A stretch of DNA of 64,000 nucleotides from Oscillospiraceae bacterium (GTDB taxonomy: Bacteria > Bacillota > Clostridia > Oscillospirales > Ruminococcaceae), in NCBI GenBank assembly GCA_016281125.1, contig JAEEIA010000010.1, forward strand, positions 62,001 through 126,000. Direction: 5' to 3'. How positions within the stretch are numbered: the first letter of the stretch is position 1; the number at the start of each line of letters is the position of its first letter. The notes under the pieces were generated by a model that was given only the letters and a program-made list of their open reading frames with translations, made no database searches and was not told where the DNA came from. The position numbers were made by a program, and so were the translations under genes. This document shows, one piece after another, positions 18,239-27,018 of the stretch.

Positions 18239-19597
18239 TCAGTTTTTCAGGCTTTGCATCGGTGCAGGTATGCGTCCGCCGCGCGCGATGAATTTTTCAG
18301 CACTTTCGCCTCTGACCGGCATGACGGGGCCGACGCCGAACAGACCGCCGAAGTCGAGCATTTCGCCCTCTTTTTTGCCGATGGCCGGGATCACGCGGAC
18401 AGCGGTCGTCTTGCTGTTGACCATGCCGATGGCGGCTTCATCCGCGATGATTGCGGAAATGGTTGAGGCAGGGGTATCGCCTGGAATGACGATCATATCC
18501 AGACCGACGGAGCAGACCGCAGTCATGGCTTCGAGCTTTTCAATCGAGAGCACGCCGGAAACCGCCGCGTCGATCATACCGGCATCCTCGGAAACCGGGA
18601 TGAATGCGCCGGACAGTCCGCCGACGCTGGACGATGCCATGACGCCGCCCTTTTTGACGGCATCGTTGAGCAGCGCGAGTGCCGCGGTCGTGCCGTGCAT
18701 ACCGCAGACGGAAAGTCCCATGCCCTCGAGAATATGCGCGACGGAGTCACCGACCGCCGGTGTCGGGGCAAGGGAGAGATCGACGATGCCGAACGGGACG
18801 CCGAGCATTTTGGAAGCACGCGTGCCGACCAGCTGTCCCATGCGGGTGATTTTGAACGCAGTGCGCTTGATGATGTTCGCAAGCTCGTCGATGGAGGCAT
18901 CGGGGTATTTTTCGATTGCGGCGCGGACAACGCCCGGGCCGGAAACGCCGACATGCACCTCGCAGTCCGGCTCACCGACGCCGTGGAATGCGCCGGCCAT
19001 AAAGGGGTTATCCTCCGGCGCATTGCAGAGGATGACCAGCTTTGCCGGGCCGAAGCACTGCTGATCGGCGGTCAGGACGGCGGCCTCGCGGACGATTTCG
19101 CCCATGAGCTTCACGGCGTCCATGTTGATGCCTGCTTTGGTTGAGCCGACATTGACCGAAGCGCAGAGATTTTTGGTTTCGGCGAGTGCCTGCGGGATTG
19201 CGCGGATCAGCGCCTCGTCGCCCGCGGAGAAGCCCTTGTGTACAAGTGCGGAGAAGCCGCCGATGAAGTTGACGCCGGTTGCTTCTGCGGCGCGCTGGAG
19301 CGTTCTTGCGAGCAGCACGGGATCGCCGCCGCGGGTTGCGGAAACCAGCATGGCAGCGGGCGTGATGGAGATGCGCTTGTTGATGATCGGGATGCCGTAT
19401 TCGGTTTCGATCTGCTGGCCGGTTGCCACGAGCTTTTCCGCCTTGCGCGTGATTTTCTCGTAGACGCGGTCGCAGACTGTTTGCATATCCTCCGCACAGC
19501 AGTCCAGCAGCGAGATGCCCATGGTGATGGTACGGATATCAAGGCACTCGTCCTGGATCATGCGGATTGTTTCCAGAATATCAGAGGTATTGAGCAT
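18239..19597 (-). CDS. UPF0210 / DUF711 family protein
   Basis: This 452-residue protein belongs to the PFL-related UPF0210 family, which is widespread in Firmicutes and usually encoded next to an ACT-domain protein, as here. Family segments include [16 protein letters not shown] near the start and GCCEDM-like and GGSAALIH-like blocks, here LDCCAEDM and [11 protein letters not shown]. No signal peptide is visible. The biochemical role is not established, so I name none. AGGAGG precedes ATG 19597. The gap to the ACT gene is only 12 bp. Confidence 0.88.
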   Translation of the reverse strand: MLNTSDILETIRMIQDECLDIRTITMGISLLDCCAEDMQTVCDRVYEKITRKAEKLVATGQQIETEYGIPIINKRISITPAAMLVSATRGGDPVLLARTLQRAAEATGVNFIGGFSALVHKGFSAGDEALIRAIPQALAETKNLCASVNVGSTKAGINMDAVKLMGEIVREAAVLTADQQCFGPAKLVILCNAPEDNPFMAGAFHGVGEPDCEVHVGVSGPGVVRAAIEKYPDASIDELANIIKRTAFKITRMGQLVGTRASKMLGVPFGIVDLSLAPTPAVGDSVAHILEGMGLSVCGMHGTTAALALLNDAVKKGGVMASSSVGGLSGAFIPVSEDAGMIDAAVSGVLSIEKLEAMTAVCSVGLDMIVIPGDTPASTISAIIADEAAIGMVNSKTTAVRVIPAIGKKEGEMLDFGGLFGVGPVMPVRGESAEKFIARGGRIPAPMQSLKN

Positions 19598-19609
19598 GGC
19601 GTCCTCCTG

Positions 19610-19879
19610 TCAAATGCGGTGCATGGAGTTGAAAATATCCTCATGCATGACATGAATGGACAGTCCAAGCTCCTTGCCCAGCGCAGTGAGCGCGGCGGAC
19701 AGCTCCGAGAAATCGCAGCTGAGGCTGCGGATGTCCACGAGCATGAACATGGCGAACAGATCCTGCAAAACGCTCTGCGTGACCTCGATGACATTGGCGT
19801 TGCGCTCTGCGCAGATGCCGCTGACCTTGTGCAGGATGCCGACGGTATCGTGACCGATGACGGTGATAACAGCTTTCAT
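19610..19879 (-). CDS. ACT-domain regulatory protein (UPF0237)
   Basis: This 89-residue single ACT domain begins MKAVITVIGHDTVGILH, typical of small ligand-sensing ACT proteins of the UPF0237 group. I start at ATG 19879 behind AAGGAGG; the frame is open to 19930, but the extra residues would run into the leader. It is the first gene of the operon and is conserved next to UPF0210 genes, which suggests the two proteins work together. Confidence 0.9.
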   Translation of the reverse strand: MKAVITVIGHDTVGILHKVSGICAERNANVIEVTQSVLQDLFAMFMLVDIRSLSCDFSELSAALTALGKELGLSIHVMHEDIFNSMHRI

Positions 19880-19937
19880 GGCAAATGCCTCCTTATGATG
19901 CTGACGGGTGGTTTGCGTGCATACGCACATTCAGTTT

Positions 19938-19966
19938 ATTATACCATAAAAAAGGAAATTTTGCAA
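19938..19966 (-). promoter_or_regulatory. Promoter of the ACT-UPF0210-GH3 operon
   Basis: Read on the - strand: -35 TTGCAA (19961-19966), a 17-bp spacer and -10 TATAAT (19938-19943). The 5' leader is about 55 nt. Confidence 0.82.
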
Positions 19967-20052
19967 GTGATTCACAGGCGCAAACAGAAGTTTTCGCTTC
20001 CTGTTTTTGGGGAGAAGTGACCATTCTTTTTTCATTGATTCTGAGTGGGAGT

Positions 20053-20370
20053 AGATGCGAAACACTTTTGTTTCCTGTCTTTATTCTTTTGTCCTGCGTT
20101 TATTCTGGCTGGGCGCGGGGCGCGAATTCTGAGAGGAAACCACAAGAGAGGGGAGAGAAGCGCCGCCGGCGGCTTATTCTCTCCCCTCCCTTAAGGTTTC
20201 CTCTCAGACTCTCTTTCCTTATTCCTCTCCTCTCTTGCTCCGCGTTTCAGCAGAGTGCCGGGGAGAAGCAGCTTTACAGAAGCCGCCCCGCGGCGTGAAC
20301 TTGGCAAGTGGGGAGAGCATCGCTTTATTTACCCGTAGGGAAATGCCCGCGGGGGCTCCGCGCCGTTTGC
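20053..20370. repeat. Dispersed palindromic repeat element, copy A
   Basis: This non-coding stretch is homologous to the array at 37.9-38.5 kb. Shared blocks, in order, are a T-rich lead-in, GGCTGGGCGCGGGGCGCGAA, a long hairpin, CTCTCCTCTCTTGCTCCGCG, AACAGAA/TACAGAA-like spacer text, and GGGAAATGCCCGCGGGGGCT. The hairpin at 20128-20208 has a perfect 14-bp outer arm (TCTGAGAGGAAACC with GGTTTCCTCTCAGA) and a 12-bp inner arm (GAGGGGAGAGAA with TTCTCTCCCCTC). It fills the gap between nadE and the ACT-operon promoter. No protein frame is convincing. Confidence 0.8.
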
Positions 20371-20390
20371 AAAATGAAATGCGCTGCCTC

Positions 20391-21137
20391 TTATTCTGCA
20401 TTCGGATCAAACGGGAATGCGGGCTGCATTTTCAGCTTGAACAGGTTCATTTTGTGCTTGCGGTCGATCAGCGCCTTTTTCTCCGGCGCAGGCTCAATGC
20501 CCTCGCGCAGATAAAGATCCAGCTCAGCGTATGTAAAGCCGAGGTTATCTTCATCCGTTTTGCCGCAAAGACCGTCCGAGGGTGTCTTGTCAACGAGCTG
20601 CGCAGGCAGGCCGAGCGCGCGGCCGATTGCCTTGACCTCGGTCACGGTGAAATTCGCAAGCGGCGCAAAGTCACCGACGCTGTCGCCCCAGCGCGTCGAA
20701 TAGCCGACCCAGTCCTCAGAGAGATTGCAGGTGTTTGCCACTCTGCCGTTCACGCTCTGCGATACGGCATAAACGGTCGTCATGCGGATGCGCGGCGGCA
20801 GGTTTGTGGTCGCCTGCACGGACATCGGCAGCACGGCGCTGACAGTACGCTCCAGGGCGTCGGCAGCTTCTCCGATATTGACGGTCACATTGGCAATGCC
20901 GAGGTGCTTGCAGAGCAGCCTGGAATCGTCAATGTCAGGCTGTTCGCCGCGCGGCATCAGCACGCCGACGACTCTGTGGACGCCGAGCGCCTTGCAGAGC
21001 AAAGCGGCACAGACGGAGCTGTCCTTTCCGCCGGAGATGCCGAGGACGGCCTTGCAGCCGTCGCCGTTTTCGGCAAACCAGTCCTGGATCCAGCGGCAGC
21101 AATCTTCGATTGCGCGGTCAACATCAAAACGGTACAT
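20391..21137 (-). CDS. nadE: NH3-dependent NAD synthetase
   Basis: This 248-residue enzyme makes NAD from deamido-NAD, ATP and ammonia. The P-loop LGISGGKDSSVCAALL is seen at about residue 35, with TRWGDSVGDFAPL further on. The length is that of the stand-alone form, without a glutaminase domain. The frame stays open to 21881, but the upstream part is an antisense shadow of the CPBP gene. I use ATG 21137 because AAAGGA lies 9 nt upstream. It is last in the yqfC-to-nadE run. Confidence 0.95.
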   Translation of the reverse strand: MYRFDVDRAIEDCCRWIQDWFAENGDGCKAVLGISGGKDSSVCAALLCKALGVHRVVGVLMPRGEQPDIDDSRLLCKHLGIANVTVNIGEAADALERTVSAVLPMSVQATTNLPPRIRMTTVYAVSQSVNGRVANTCNLSEDWVGYSTRWGDSVGDFAPLANFTVTEVKAIGRALGLPAQLVDKTPSDGLCGKTDEDNLGFTYAELDLYLREGIEPAPEKKALIDRKHKMNLFKLKMQPAFPFDPNAE

Positions 21138-21166
21138 GGGAATCATTCCTTTCTGTTTACGGGCGG

Positions 21167-22294
21167 TTACATCAGATATGCGGCGGCAAACGCCATGCCG
21201 AGGTGTACGGCAACCAGCACCCAGAACAGGGGCGCTGTCATGACGAGCCGTTTGGAGCGGGCGCTCTGGTGCGGTGTCTGGTCGGGCAGACGTTCGGTCA
21301 GCAGCATGTAGAACAGCGAAACTGTCCCGAGCAGCAGCACAAGCAGAATATAGAGCATATGCGCCTTGCGGAATGTGCTGTGCGGCAGCATGGTTCTGCC
21401 GCATTCCAGCAGCACCGCCGCTATATTGACGGCGATATGCGTGATGATGGCCGGCGTCAGCGAATTGTGCCGGATCGTGATGTATGCGAGCATGATGCCC
21501 AGCGGCACGGTAAAGACCAGCTGCGGGAGATTCTCGTGCATCAGTCCGAACAGCAGCGCCGTCATCAGAATGCCGAAGCGCTGGCTGACGCGGCTGAGAT
21601 TTTTCAGCGCAAAGCCGCGCATCAAAAGCTCCTCCGTGATCGGTGCGAGCACGCAGGTGTACAGCACCACGGCGGCGGTTTTCGCGGCGGATCCGGTGAG
21701 GGAAATGTCCGGCGAATAAACCGGAATGCCGGCTGTATCCAGAAATCCTGAGATCCAATCGGCGGCATAGCCTGAAATCAGCTGGAGCCAGAGCCCGAGC
21801 AGCACATAGGACATTATGCGGACGCCGCTCAGATCGCGCAGCCGGAACAGATCGTCCCTGCGCAGATGCGTCAGCCTGCATCCGATCAGAAATGCGCTCA
21901 GGTTGCCGACCGTGAAGGAAATCAGCGTCAGTGCGCTGTTGATTGCGCTGTCATTGAGAAACTGCTTCACGATCATGGGATAGTTCTCAGGCAGCTCCCC
22001 GAGCTTTTGCAGATCCACATGCCGCAGTGCAAAGGTGACGCCGGTTTGCAGCAGGATGTAGATGGTCGAGGATGTGACGAACGCGAACAGCAGCATCAGA
22101 AAGGTCAGTGCGAAGCAGCGCTTCAATGCGGCGCGTTCGTTCTGCTGCGGAATCAGCGGCAGCTTGCAGTCCGGCATGTCGAGCGTCGGGAGAATCTCGC
22201 GGTAATCCGGATTGTAGTCCGGTTCCTCTGTCGGGTTCCGGAACGGATTCTGAAGATCGACCGGGGAAATCTCCGAATAATCAGATTGCTTCAT
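21167..22294 (-). CDS. CPBP-family intramembrane metalloprotease
   Basis: This 375-residue multi-pass membrane protein has about eight hydrophobic segments. The CPBP (CAAX protease and bacteriocin-processing) motif EELLMRGF lies near residue 220, followed by FGLMHENLPQ, which carries the His metal ligand. The first 60 residues are a polar cytosolic head rich in Asn and Pro. GAGGAG precedes ATG 22294, 13 bp after mutS2. The substrate is unknown; family members act in protein processing or in self-immunity to bacteriocins. Confidence 0.88.
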   Translation of the reverse strand: MKQSDYSEISPVDLQNPFRNPTEEPDYNPDYREILPTLDMPDCKLPLIPQQNERAALKRCFALTFLMLLFAFVTSSTIYILLQTGVTFALRHVDLQKLGELPENYPMIVKQFLNDSAINSALTLISFTVGNLSAFLIGCRLTHLRRDDLFRLRDLSGVRIMSYVLLGLWLQLISGYAADWISGFLDTAGIPVYSPDISLTGSAAKTAAVVLYTCVLAPITEELLMRGFALKNLSRVSQRFGILMTALLFGLMHENLPQLVFTVPLGIMLAYITIRHNSLTPAIITHIAVNIAAVLLECGRTMLPHSTFRKAHMLYILLVLLLGTVSLFYMLLTERLPDQTPHQSARSKRLVMTAPLFWVLVAVHLGMAFAAAYLM

Positions 22295-22307
22295 GCGGCT
22301 CCTCTCA

Positions 22308-24704
22308 TCATTTCAGTGTGACAATGGTCACGCCGTCCTCGCCCTCGCCGTATACGCCGGGACGGAACGATTTGACCTGCTTCATGCGGCGGAGGTGGTC
22401 GTGGATGCCCTTGCGCAGGGCGCCGGTGCCTTTTCCGTGGATGATCGTGACGGTTTCAAAGCCGGAGAGCATGGAACCGGCGATGAAATTCTCCGTCATC
22501 ATGATGCCCTCATCGACTGTGCAGCCGCGGATGTCCAGCTCCGTTGCAGCGGAACGGACGCCGCTTCCGCTCTTACTCTTGTCAGAGCGCACGACGGTCG
22601 TGGTGTGTACCTTCTGCTGCTTCTGCTGTTTCGGCTGCTGCTTTTCCAGCCGCAGATTTTCGACCGGGACGCGCGTTTTCATCGCGCCGATCTGCACCGT
22701 GACCATTTTGCCTGCGGGCTCCGCGACGACTGTGCCGCTTCTGCCCATCGAAACGATCAGCACGGAATCACCGATTTCCAGCGGACGCGGGAGCGTATAA
22801 TCGCCCTGCTCGTCGGTATCGGAGTTTTCGTAGAGGCGGTCAATGGTCTGCTTGGCATGTGCTTTGGCTGCTGCGGCTTTTTCCGCAAGCTCCGCCTGAT
22901 CCTTGAGCTTTTTCACGTCGCGGAGCTCATCCAGCAGCGCGTTGGATTCGGAAACTGTCTGCTCCACGATGCGCCTTGCCTGCGCACGGATTTTTGCGAG
23001 CTCCTCCTCGCGCTTTTGCTCCAGCAGCTCGGCCTGCTCGCGCACTTCCTTTTCATGCACGGCAATGCTCTGACGCAGGCGCGTCAGCTCCGCGAGTTCC
23101 TTTTCATGCTCGGCTCTGGCGCGGTCAAGCTGCTCGACGGCGCGCTCAAAACGCTGGTTCTCCGAACTGATCAGCGCCTTTGCATGGGCGATGACGTCCT
23201 CCGGCATACCGAGCGACTGGGAGATTGCAAATGCATTGGATTTGCCCGGCGAGCCGATCACCAGCTTATAGGTCGGTTTCAGCGTTTCCAGGTCAAATTC
23301 GCAGGAGGCGTTCTCGACGTCGTCTGTTTCCAGCGCATAGCGCTTCAACTCCTGATAATGCGTGGTGACAATCAGCTCCGCGCCCTGCATCCGCAGCCGT
23401 TCAATGACCGCGACGGCCAGCGCGGCGCCCTCGACCGGATCCGTGCCGGAGCCCAGCTCATCGATCAGGACGAGCGTGCGGTCGTCCGCAGCCTGTATAA
23501 TTGCAATATCCTGCAAGGTGTGCGCGGAAAATGTCGAAAGATTGTATTCGATGCTCTGGCGGTCACCGATGTCCGCGAGGATGCGGTCAAACACCGCAAC
23601 GCGGCTGCCGTCCGCCGCGGGGATCATCAGGCCGCACATTGCCATGGCGGAGAGCAGGCCGACCGTTTTCAGCGCGACGGTCTTGCCGCCGGTGTTCGGA
23701 CCGGTGATAATCAGCGCATGGTAATCCGTGCCGAGCGCAATGTCAATCGGCACGACGGTTTTCGGGTCAATCAGCGGATGCCGCGCCCGTTTCAGCAGCA
23801 AAGAGCCGTCGTCGCTGATCTGCGGGATCATGCCGCGCTGCATTGTGCCGAGCGAGGCCTTTGCAAAGTAGAGGTTCAGCTCTGCGGTAATATCATAGCT
23901 CTGGATGAGCGCATCGGCATGCTGGCCGCACTCGGCGCAGAGCTTCTGAATGATGCGCTCGATCTCCTCCTGCTCCTGTGTTTCCAGCAGCCGGATATCG
24001 TTGTTCGCATCGACAATCGCCATCGGCTCGATGAAATAGGTCTGGCCGGTCGCGGAGGTGTCGTGAATCAGACCGGCGACATCACCGCGGTGCTCCGCCT
24101 TGACGGGGATGACGTACCGCCCGTCGCGGATGGTGATGATCTGCTCCTGCAAATAGGTCTGCATGGCTGCGGAGCGGATCATTTTCTCGAGCTTTTCGCG
24201 CAGCTTCAGGCCTGCCTGCGTGATCTTTCTGCGGATCTGTCCGAGCGCCGGGCTGGCTGCATCGGCTAAGCGCTCCTCATTCTCAATGGAGCGTTCCAGC
24301 AGGTCTGCAAGGTAGGGGTTCGGCTGTAATCTGCCGAACAGGTCGGAGAGGGTATTCTCCATCTGTCCGCAGTGATCGTACCAGTCTGTCAGCGCGGAAA
24401 TCTGCCGGAGCAGCCGCGCGATTTCCAGCAGCTCCCGGAGCGATACGCGCGCGCCCGACTGTGCTCTCCGGAGCGCGGCGCAGACATCGGAAAAGCTGTC
24501 GAATGCGGGCGAGCCGAAGCGCACCGAGAGCTGAAAGGCGTCCTCGGTCTGCTGCAATGCATAGCGCACGCGGGCGGGATCGTTATCGGGTACCAGTGCG
24601 CGCGCGAGTTCCTTCGTTTTTTCGTTGGCAGCTTCGGCGGCGAGCATTTCCAGTACCTTGTGAAGCTCCAGCGTGATGTAATCCTGAGATAACTTTGTAT
24701 TCAT
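22308..24704 (-). CDS. mutS2: MutS2 (ribosome-splitting / recombination ATPase with Smr domain)
   Basis: This 798-residue protein has the MutS-type ATPase (Walker A GPNTGGKTVALKT, then LIDELGSGTDP) and a coiled-coil region (about residues 500-640). The C-terminal Smr nuclease domain has LDIRGCTVDEG and IIHGKGTGALR. MutS2 lacks the mismatch-recognition domain; it acts on stalled or collided ribosomes and in suppression of recombination. Length matches the family (780-790). ATG 24704 has AAAGGA upstream. Confidence 0.96.
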   Translation of the reverse strand: MNTKLSQDYITLELHKVLEMLAAEAANEKTKELARALVPDNDPARVRYALQQTEDAFQLSVRFGSPAFDSFSDVCAALRRAQSGARVSLRELLEIARLLRQISALTDWYDHCGQMENTLSDLFGRLQPNPYLADLLERSIENEERLADAASPALGQIRRKITQAGLKLREKLEKMIRSAAMQTYLQEQIITIRDGRYVIPVKAEHRGDVAGLIHDTSATGQTYFIEPMAIVDANNDIRLLETQEQEEIERIIQKLCAECGQHADALIQSYDITAELNLYFAKASLGTMQRGMIPQISDDGSLLLKRARHPLIDPKTVVPIDIALGTDYHALIITGPNTGGKTVALKTVGLLSAMAMCGLMIPAADGSRVAVFDRILADIGDRQSIEYNLSTFSAHTLQDIAIIQAADDRTLVLIDELGSGTDPVEGAALAVAVIERLRMQGAELIVTTHYQELKRYALETDDVENASCEFDLETLKPTYKLVIGSPGKSNAFAISQSLGMPEDVIAHAKALISSENQRFERAVEQLDRARAEHEKELAELTRLRQSIAVHEKEVREQAELLEQKREEELAKIRAQARRIVEQTVSESNALLDELRDVKKLKDQAELAEKAAAAKAHAKQTIDRLYENSDTDEQGDYTLPRPLEIGDSVLIVSMGRSGTVVAEPAGKMVTVQIGAMKTRVPVENLRLEKQQPKQQKQQKVHTTTVVRSDKSKSGSGVRSAATELDIRGCTVDEGIMMTENFIAGSMLSGFETVTIIHGKGTGALRKGIHDHLRRMKQVKSFRPGVYGEGEDGVTIVTLK

Positions 24705-24722
24705 ACGGTTCCTTTGTGTCGC

Positions 24723-24741
24723 TGCGGGAACAGTTCCCGCA
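24723..24741. promoter_or_regulatory. Perfect GC hairpin between recO and mutS2
   Basis: TGCGGGAAC, one base, GTTCCCGCA form a perfect 9-bp stem just before the mutS2 leader, with no T-run. It may shape translation or processing of the mRNA, or be a remnant of a repeat. Confidence 0.35.
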
Positions 24742-24764
24742 AAGGGCTCCGGCCGGGTGCCGGG

Positions 24765-25529
24765 TTACGGCAGATCGCCGCCGGGATCGGTCAGATCGTG
24801 GTAAAATTTCAGTGTCGGGAGCGAAAGCGGGAGCCGGTTCAGCAGATAGCGCTCTGCATATTCCGCAAACTGCGATTCGCTTTCGCCCTTCAGCCGGAAC
24901 TGAAAGATCCTGTCTGTTTCTGCATAAACCGCCTGACGGGCGGCAAGCAGCACAGACTGTTTCGTTTCAAAGTCCAGCGGGGAGATTTCGGGGCGGCAGT
25001 TTTTGCAGATCAGATCCGCCTCTCCGATGCGCAGCACCGGCTGTGCGGGCAGATAGGTCATGCAGACGGGACAGCAGACCAGATTCGGCATCAGGCCGAG
25101 CTCTGTCATCAGGCGCAGCTCAAAGACCGCCTTCACAAGCGGCAGCGGCCTGTCATGCTGCGAAAGATGATGCAGAGAAAGCAGATACAGCCGCAGTAGC
25201 TGCGGCTGCGGCTGATCGGTCGCTGTTTTCCGGATCAGCTCGGAGAAATAGGACGCGAGCGCAAGTGCATTGAGGTCATTGCGGATGCCGTAGAACAGCT
25301 CCAGGGAAGCGGCGCTGTCCAGATAATGCCGGTTTCCGCTTTCCCGCAGGCAGAATTCGCCGTAGGAAAAAAGCTGCGTCACGGCGCCGTATTTGCTCCC
25401 GGCCTTGCGGACGCTTTTCGCCTGCACGGTCAGGATGCCGTTTTCGGTGAACAGATCGAACAGCTTGTCCGCATCATGCACAGGTGTTTCCCGGATGACC
25501 AGTCCGCGGACGGTCAGATGTGTCGGCAA
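24765..25529 (-). CDS. recO: DNA repair protein RecO
   Basis: This 254-residue recombination mediator loads RecA with RecR. It has the N-terminal OB fold (LTVRGLVIRETPVHDADKLF) and a Cys4 zinc site (CCPVC with CKNC) in the C-terminal half. I start at TTG 25529 because GGAGGGG lies 8 nt upstream and the OB fold begins right after; the open frame further upstream belongs to yqzL in another frame. The start overlaps the end of yqzL. Confidence 0.9.
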   Translation of the reverse strand: MPTHLTVRGLVIRETPVHDADKLFDLFTENGILTVQAKSVRKAGSKYGAVTQLFSYGEFCLRESGNRHYLDSAASLELFYGIRNDLNALALASYFSELIRKTATDQPQPQLLRLYLLSLHHLSQHDRPLPLVKAVFELRLMTELGLMPNLVCCPVCMTYLPAQPVLRIGEADLICKNCRPEISPLDFETKQSVLLAARQAVYAETDRIFQFRLKGESESQFAEYAERYLLNRLPLSLPTLKFYHDLTDPGGDLP

Positions 25530-25671
25530 TTCCGGTCCCCTCCGATCGTTCCGTGCAGCCGCGGTACTGCAAATAGTCCGCGATGCTGCCGCTCTGACAG
25601 AATGCGTCCCAGCGATGCCTGCGCTGTTCCTCCGCAAATCTGTCGGTAAAAAAAGCATTCTGATTCCGCAT
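25474..25671 (-). CDS. YqzL-like small protein upstream of recO
   Basis: The core RWDAFCQSGSIADYLQYRG matches the short YqzL family, which sits between era and recO in Bacillus and many clostridia. That position is the main support. I use ATG 25671 because GGAGG lies 7 nt upstream, whereas ATG 25677 nearly touches the site. The frame overlaps recO by 56 bp. The C-terminal part after the core (TERSEGTG onward) is low in complexity and could be read-through tail. Function is unknown. Confidence 0.72.
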   Translation of the reverse strand: MRNQNAFFTDRFAEEQRRHRWDAFCQSGSIADYLQYRGCTERSEGTGIADTSDRPRTGHPGNTCA

Positions 25672-25747
25672 ATCCATGCCTCCTTCCGGAGGTAGTATAT
25701 GCGGAATCCGTGTTTTTCTGCATGGAAAAATATGCTGTGAAATGCGT

Positions 25748-26983
25748 TCAGCCCTGCTGATCCGCCAGCATGAATTCGGGGTTGTCCCAGCCGTTCTGCG
25801 TGTAATCGCAGCGGTAGTACAGCTGACCGGAGCTGCGGATGCGGTTCAGATCCGCTTCGGAAATCTCAATCGAGACAGGCTTGTTCTTATGCGTAAAGCT
25901 GACAAACCATTGGATCGTGCGGCCGCGTTCGCGTTCCTTTTCCCCGAGCGTAAAATCTTCGTAGTAAGGCTCTGTGCCGTCACCGCCGCTTGCAGTGATT
26001 GTCCGGCTGTCCACCCACTGATCATATTCATAGTAATACTTCGTGCGCGGTTCGGACGCATAGATCGGCTCGTCATAATACTCTGTTTCGTAGTGGAACA
26101 GGAATGCGCCGGGCTGAACCGTACCGGCTGTCAGCGGGAACGGGAACCGGAATACGCCGAACTGACCGTCGCCGTAATCCTCCCAGTCGTCGTCGTCCCA
26201 GCCGCCGCCCCAGTCATCATCGTCATCGTCATCGTCCCAGTCGTCGTCGTCATAGTCATCTACCCACACTTCGCGGGAACGCCGCTCATAGTGGTCAATG
26301 TACTCATACTGTTCGGTGGCGGTGCGGAGCAGTCTGGCGTCTGCGGGCAGATTCCAGTCGCTGCTCTCAAAGGTTTTCAGCTCCTCCAGATAGACATCGC
26401 TTTCCCATCTGATCTGATAGGAGGATACCGAACGGATCTTGTTGCTGCTGATATTCTGCCAGAGCAGAGAAAGACCGGCCAGTCCGAAAAGCAGTACCAG
26501 CGGAGCCAGCATGGCCAGACAGCAGAACAGATTCTGTTTCTTTTGCCGTTTTCTTTTCGGCGAGGCCGGCTGCGGCGCCGGAGCCGGTTTCGGCTCGGCT
26601 TTGACATCGTGGTACCGTTCGGTGCTTTCCGACCGGTTCGCGCCGCAGTACGGACAGACCTGCACGGCATCGTCATTCTGCTGCAAGCAGTACGGGCAGA
26701 TCCAGTTTGCCCTGCGGATGCGCACGGCATCGTTGCCGGAAACCTCATCGACAAATTCGACGAGGTCATCCCGCAGATAAAATTTGACGTTTCTGGCACG
26801 CGGTTTGCCGCAGCCGGGGCATTCCTTGTGGTCGGCGCGGATGCCCTTGGTCTGGCAGCCTGCGCAGTCCCAGTAGCCCCAGCGGTTGCGCTTTTTGCCG
26901 CAGCGGGGGCACTTGATCCTGTCGCCGCCGATGTCGTTCAGTCCGCACTGCGGACATTTCCAGTTGGAGTGCTGCTGTTCCAT
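25748..26983 (-). CDS. Zinc-ribbon membrane protein with Trp/Asp run, unknown
   Basis: This 411-residue protein has six Cys-x-x-Cys pairs (about residues 10, 25, 40, 55, 96 and 110) forming an array of zinc ribbons. A Lys/Arg-rich stretch and one membrane helix (about 152-176) follow. The outer part holds a run of Asp, Trp and Gly (240-272), with blocks such as WDDDDDDDDWGG, and then a Tyr-rich region. The ribbons would be cytosolic and the acidic run outside or on the far side of the membrane. It sits between era and yqzL-recO, an unusual place. I recognise no family for the C-terminal half. Confidence 0.85.
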   Translation of the reverse strand: MEQQHSNWKCPQCGLNDIGGDRIKCPRCGKKRNRWGYWDCAGCQTKGIRADHKECPGCGKPRARNVKFYLRDDLVEFVDEVSGNDAVRIRRANWICPYCLQQNDDAVQVCPYCGANRSESTERYHDVKAEPKPAPAPQPASPKRKRQKKQNLFCCLAMLAPLVLLFGLAGLSLLWQNISSNKIRSVSSYQIRWESDVYLEELKTFESSDWNLPADARLLRTATEQYEYIDHYERRSREVWVDDYDDDDWDDDDDDDDWGGGWDDDDWEDYGDGQFGVFRFPFPLTAGTVQPGAFLFHYETEYYDEPIYASEPRTKYYYEYDQWVDSRTITASGGDGTEPYYEDFTLGEKERERGRTIQWFVSFTHKNKPVSIEISEADLNRIRSSGQLYYRCDYTQNGWDNPEFMLADQQG

Positions 26984-27018
26984 GCTGTTCTCCTTTGGGG
27001 TATGGTGAGGCTGTCAGA

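Noticed and set aside
21138-21881. N-terminal extension of nadE of about 248 residues
   Set aside because: The extra part is antisense to the CPBP gene and Arg/Ala/His-rich; NadE starts at ATG 21137 with a site at the right distance.
22293-24269. A 658-codon open frame on the + strand opposite mutS2
   Set aside because: It is a shadow of mutS2: GC-rich codons keep the opposite strand open. The translation is Arg/His/Leu/Cys-rich and matches no family; there is no ribosome site.
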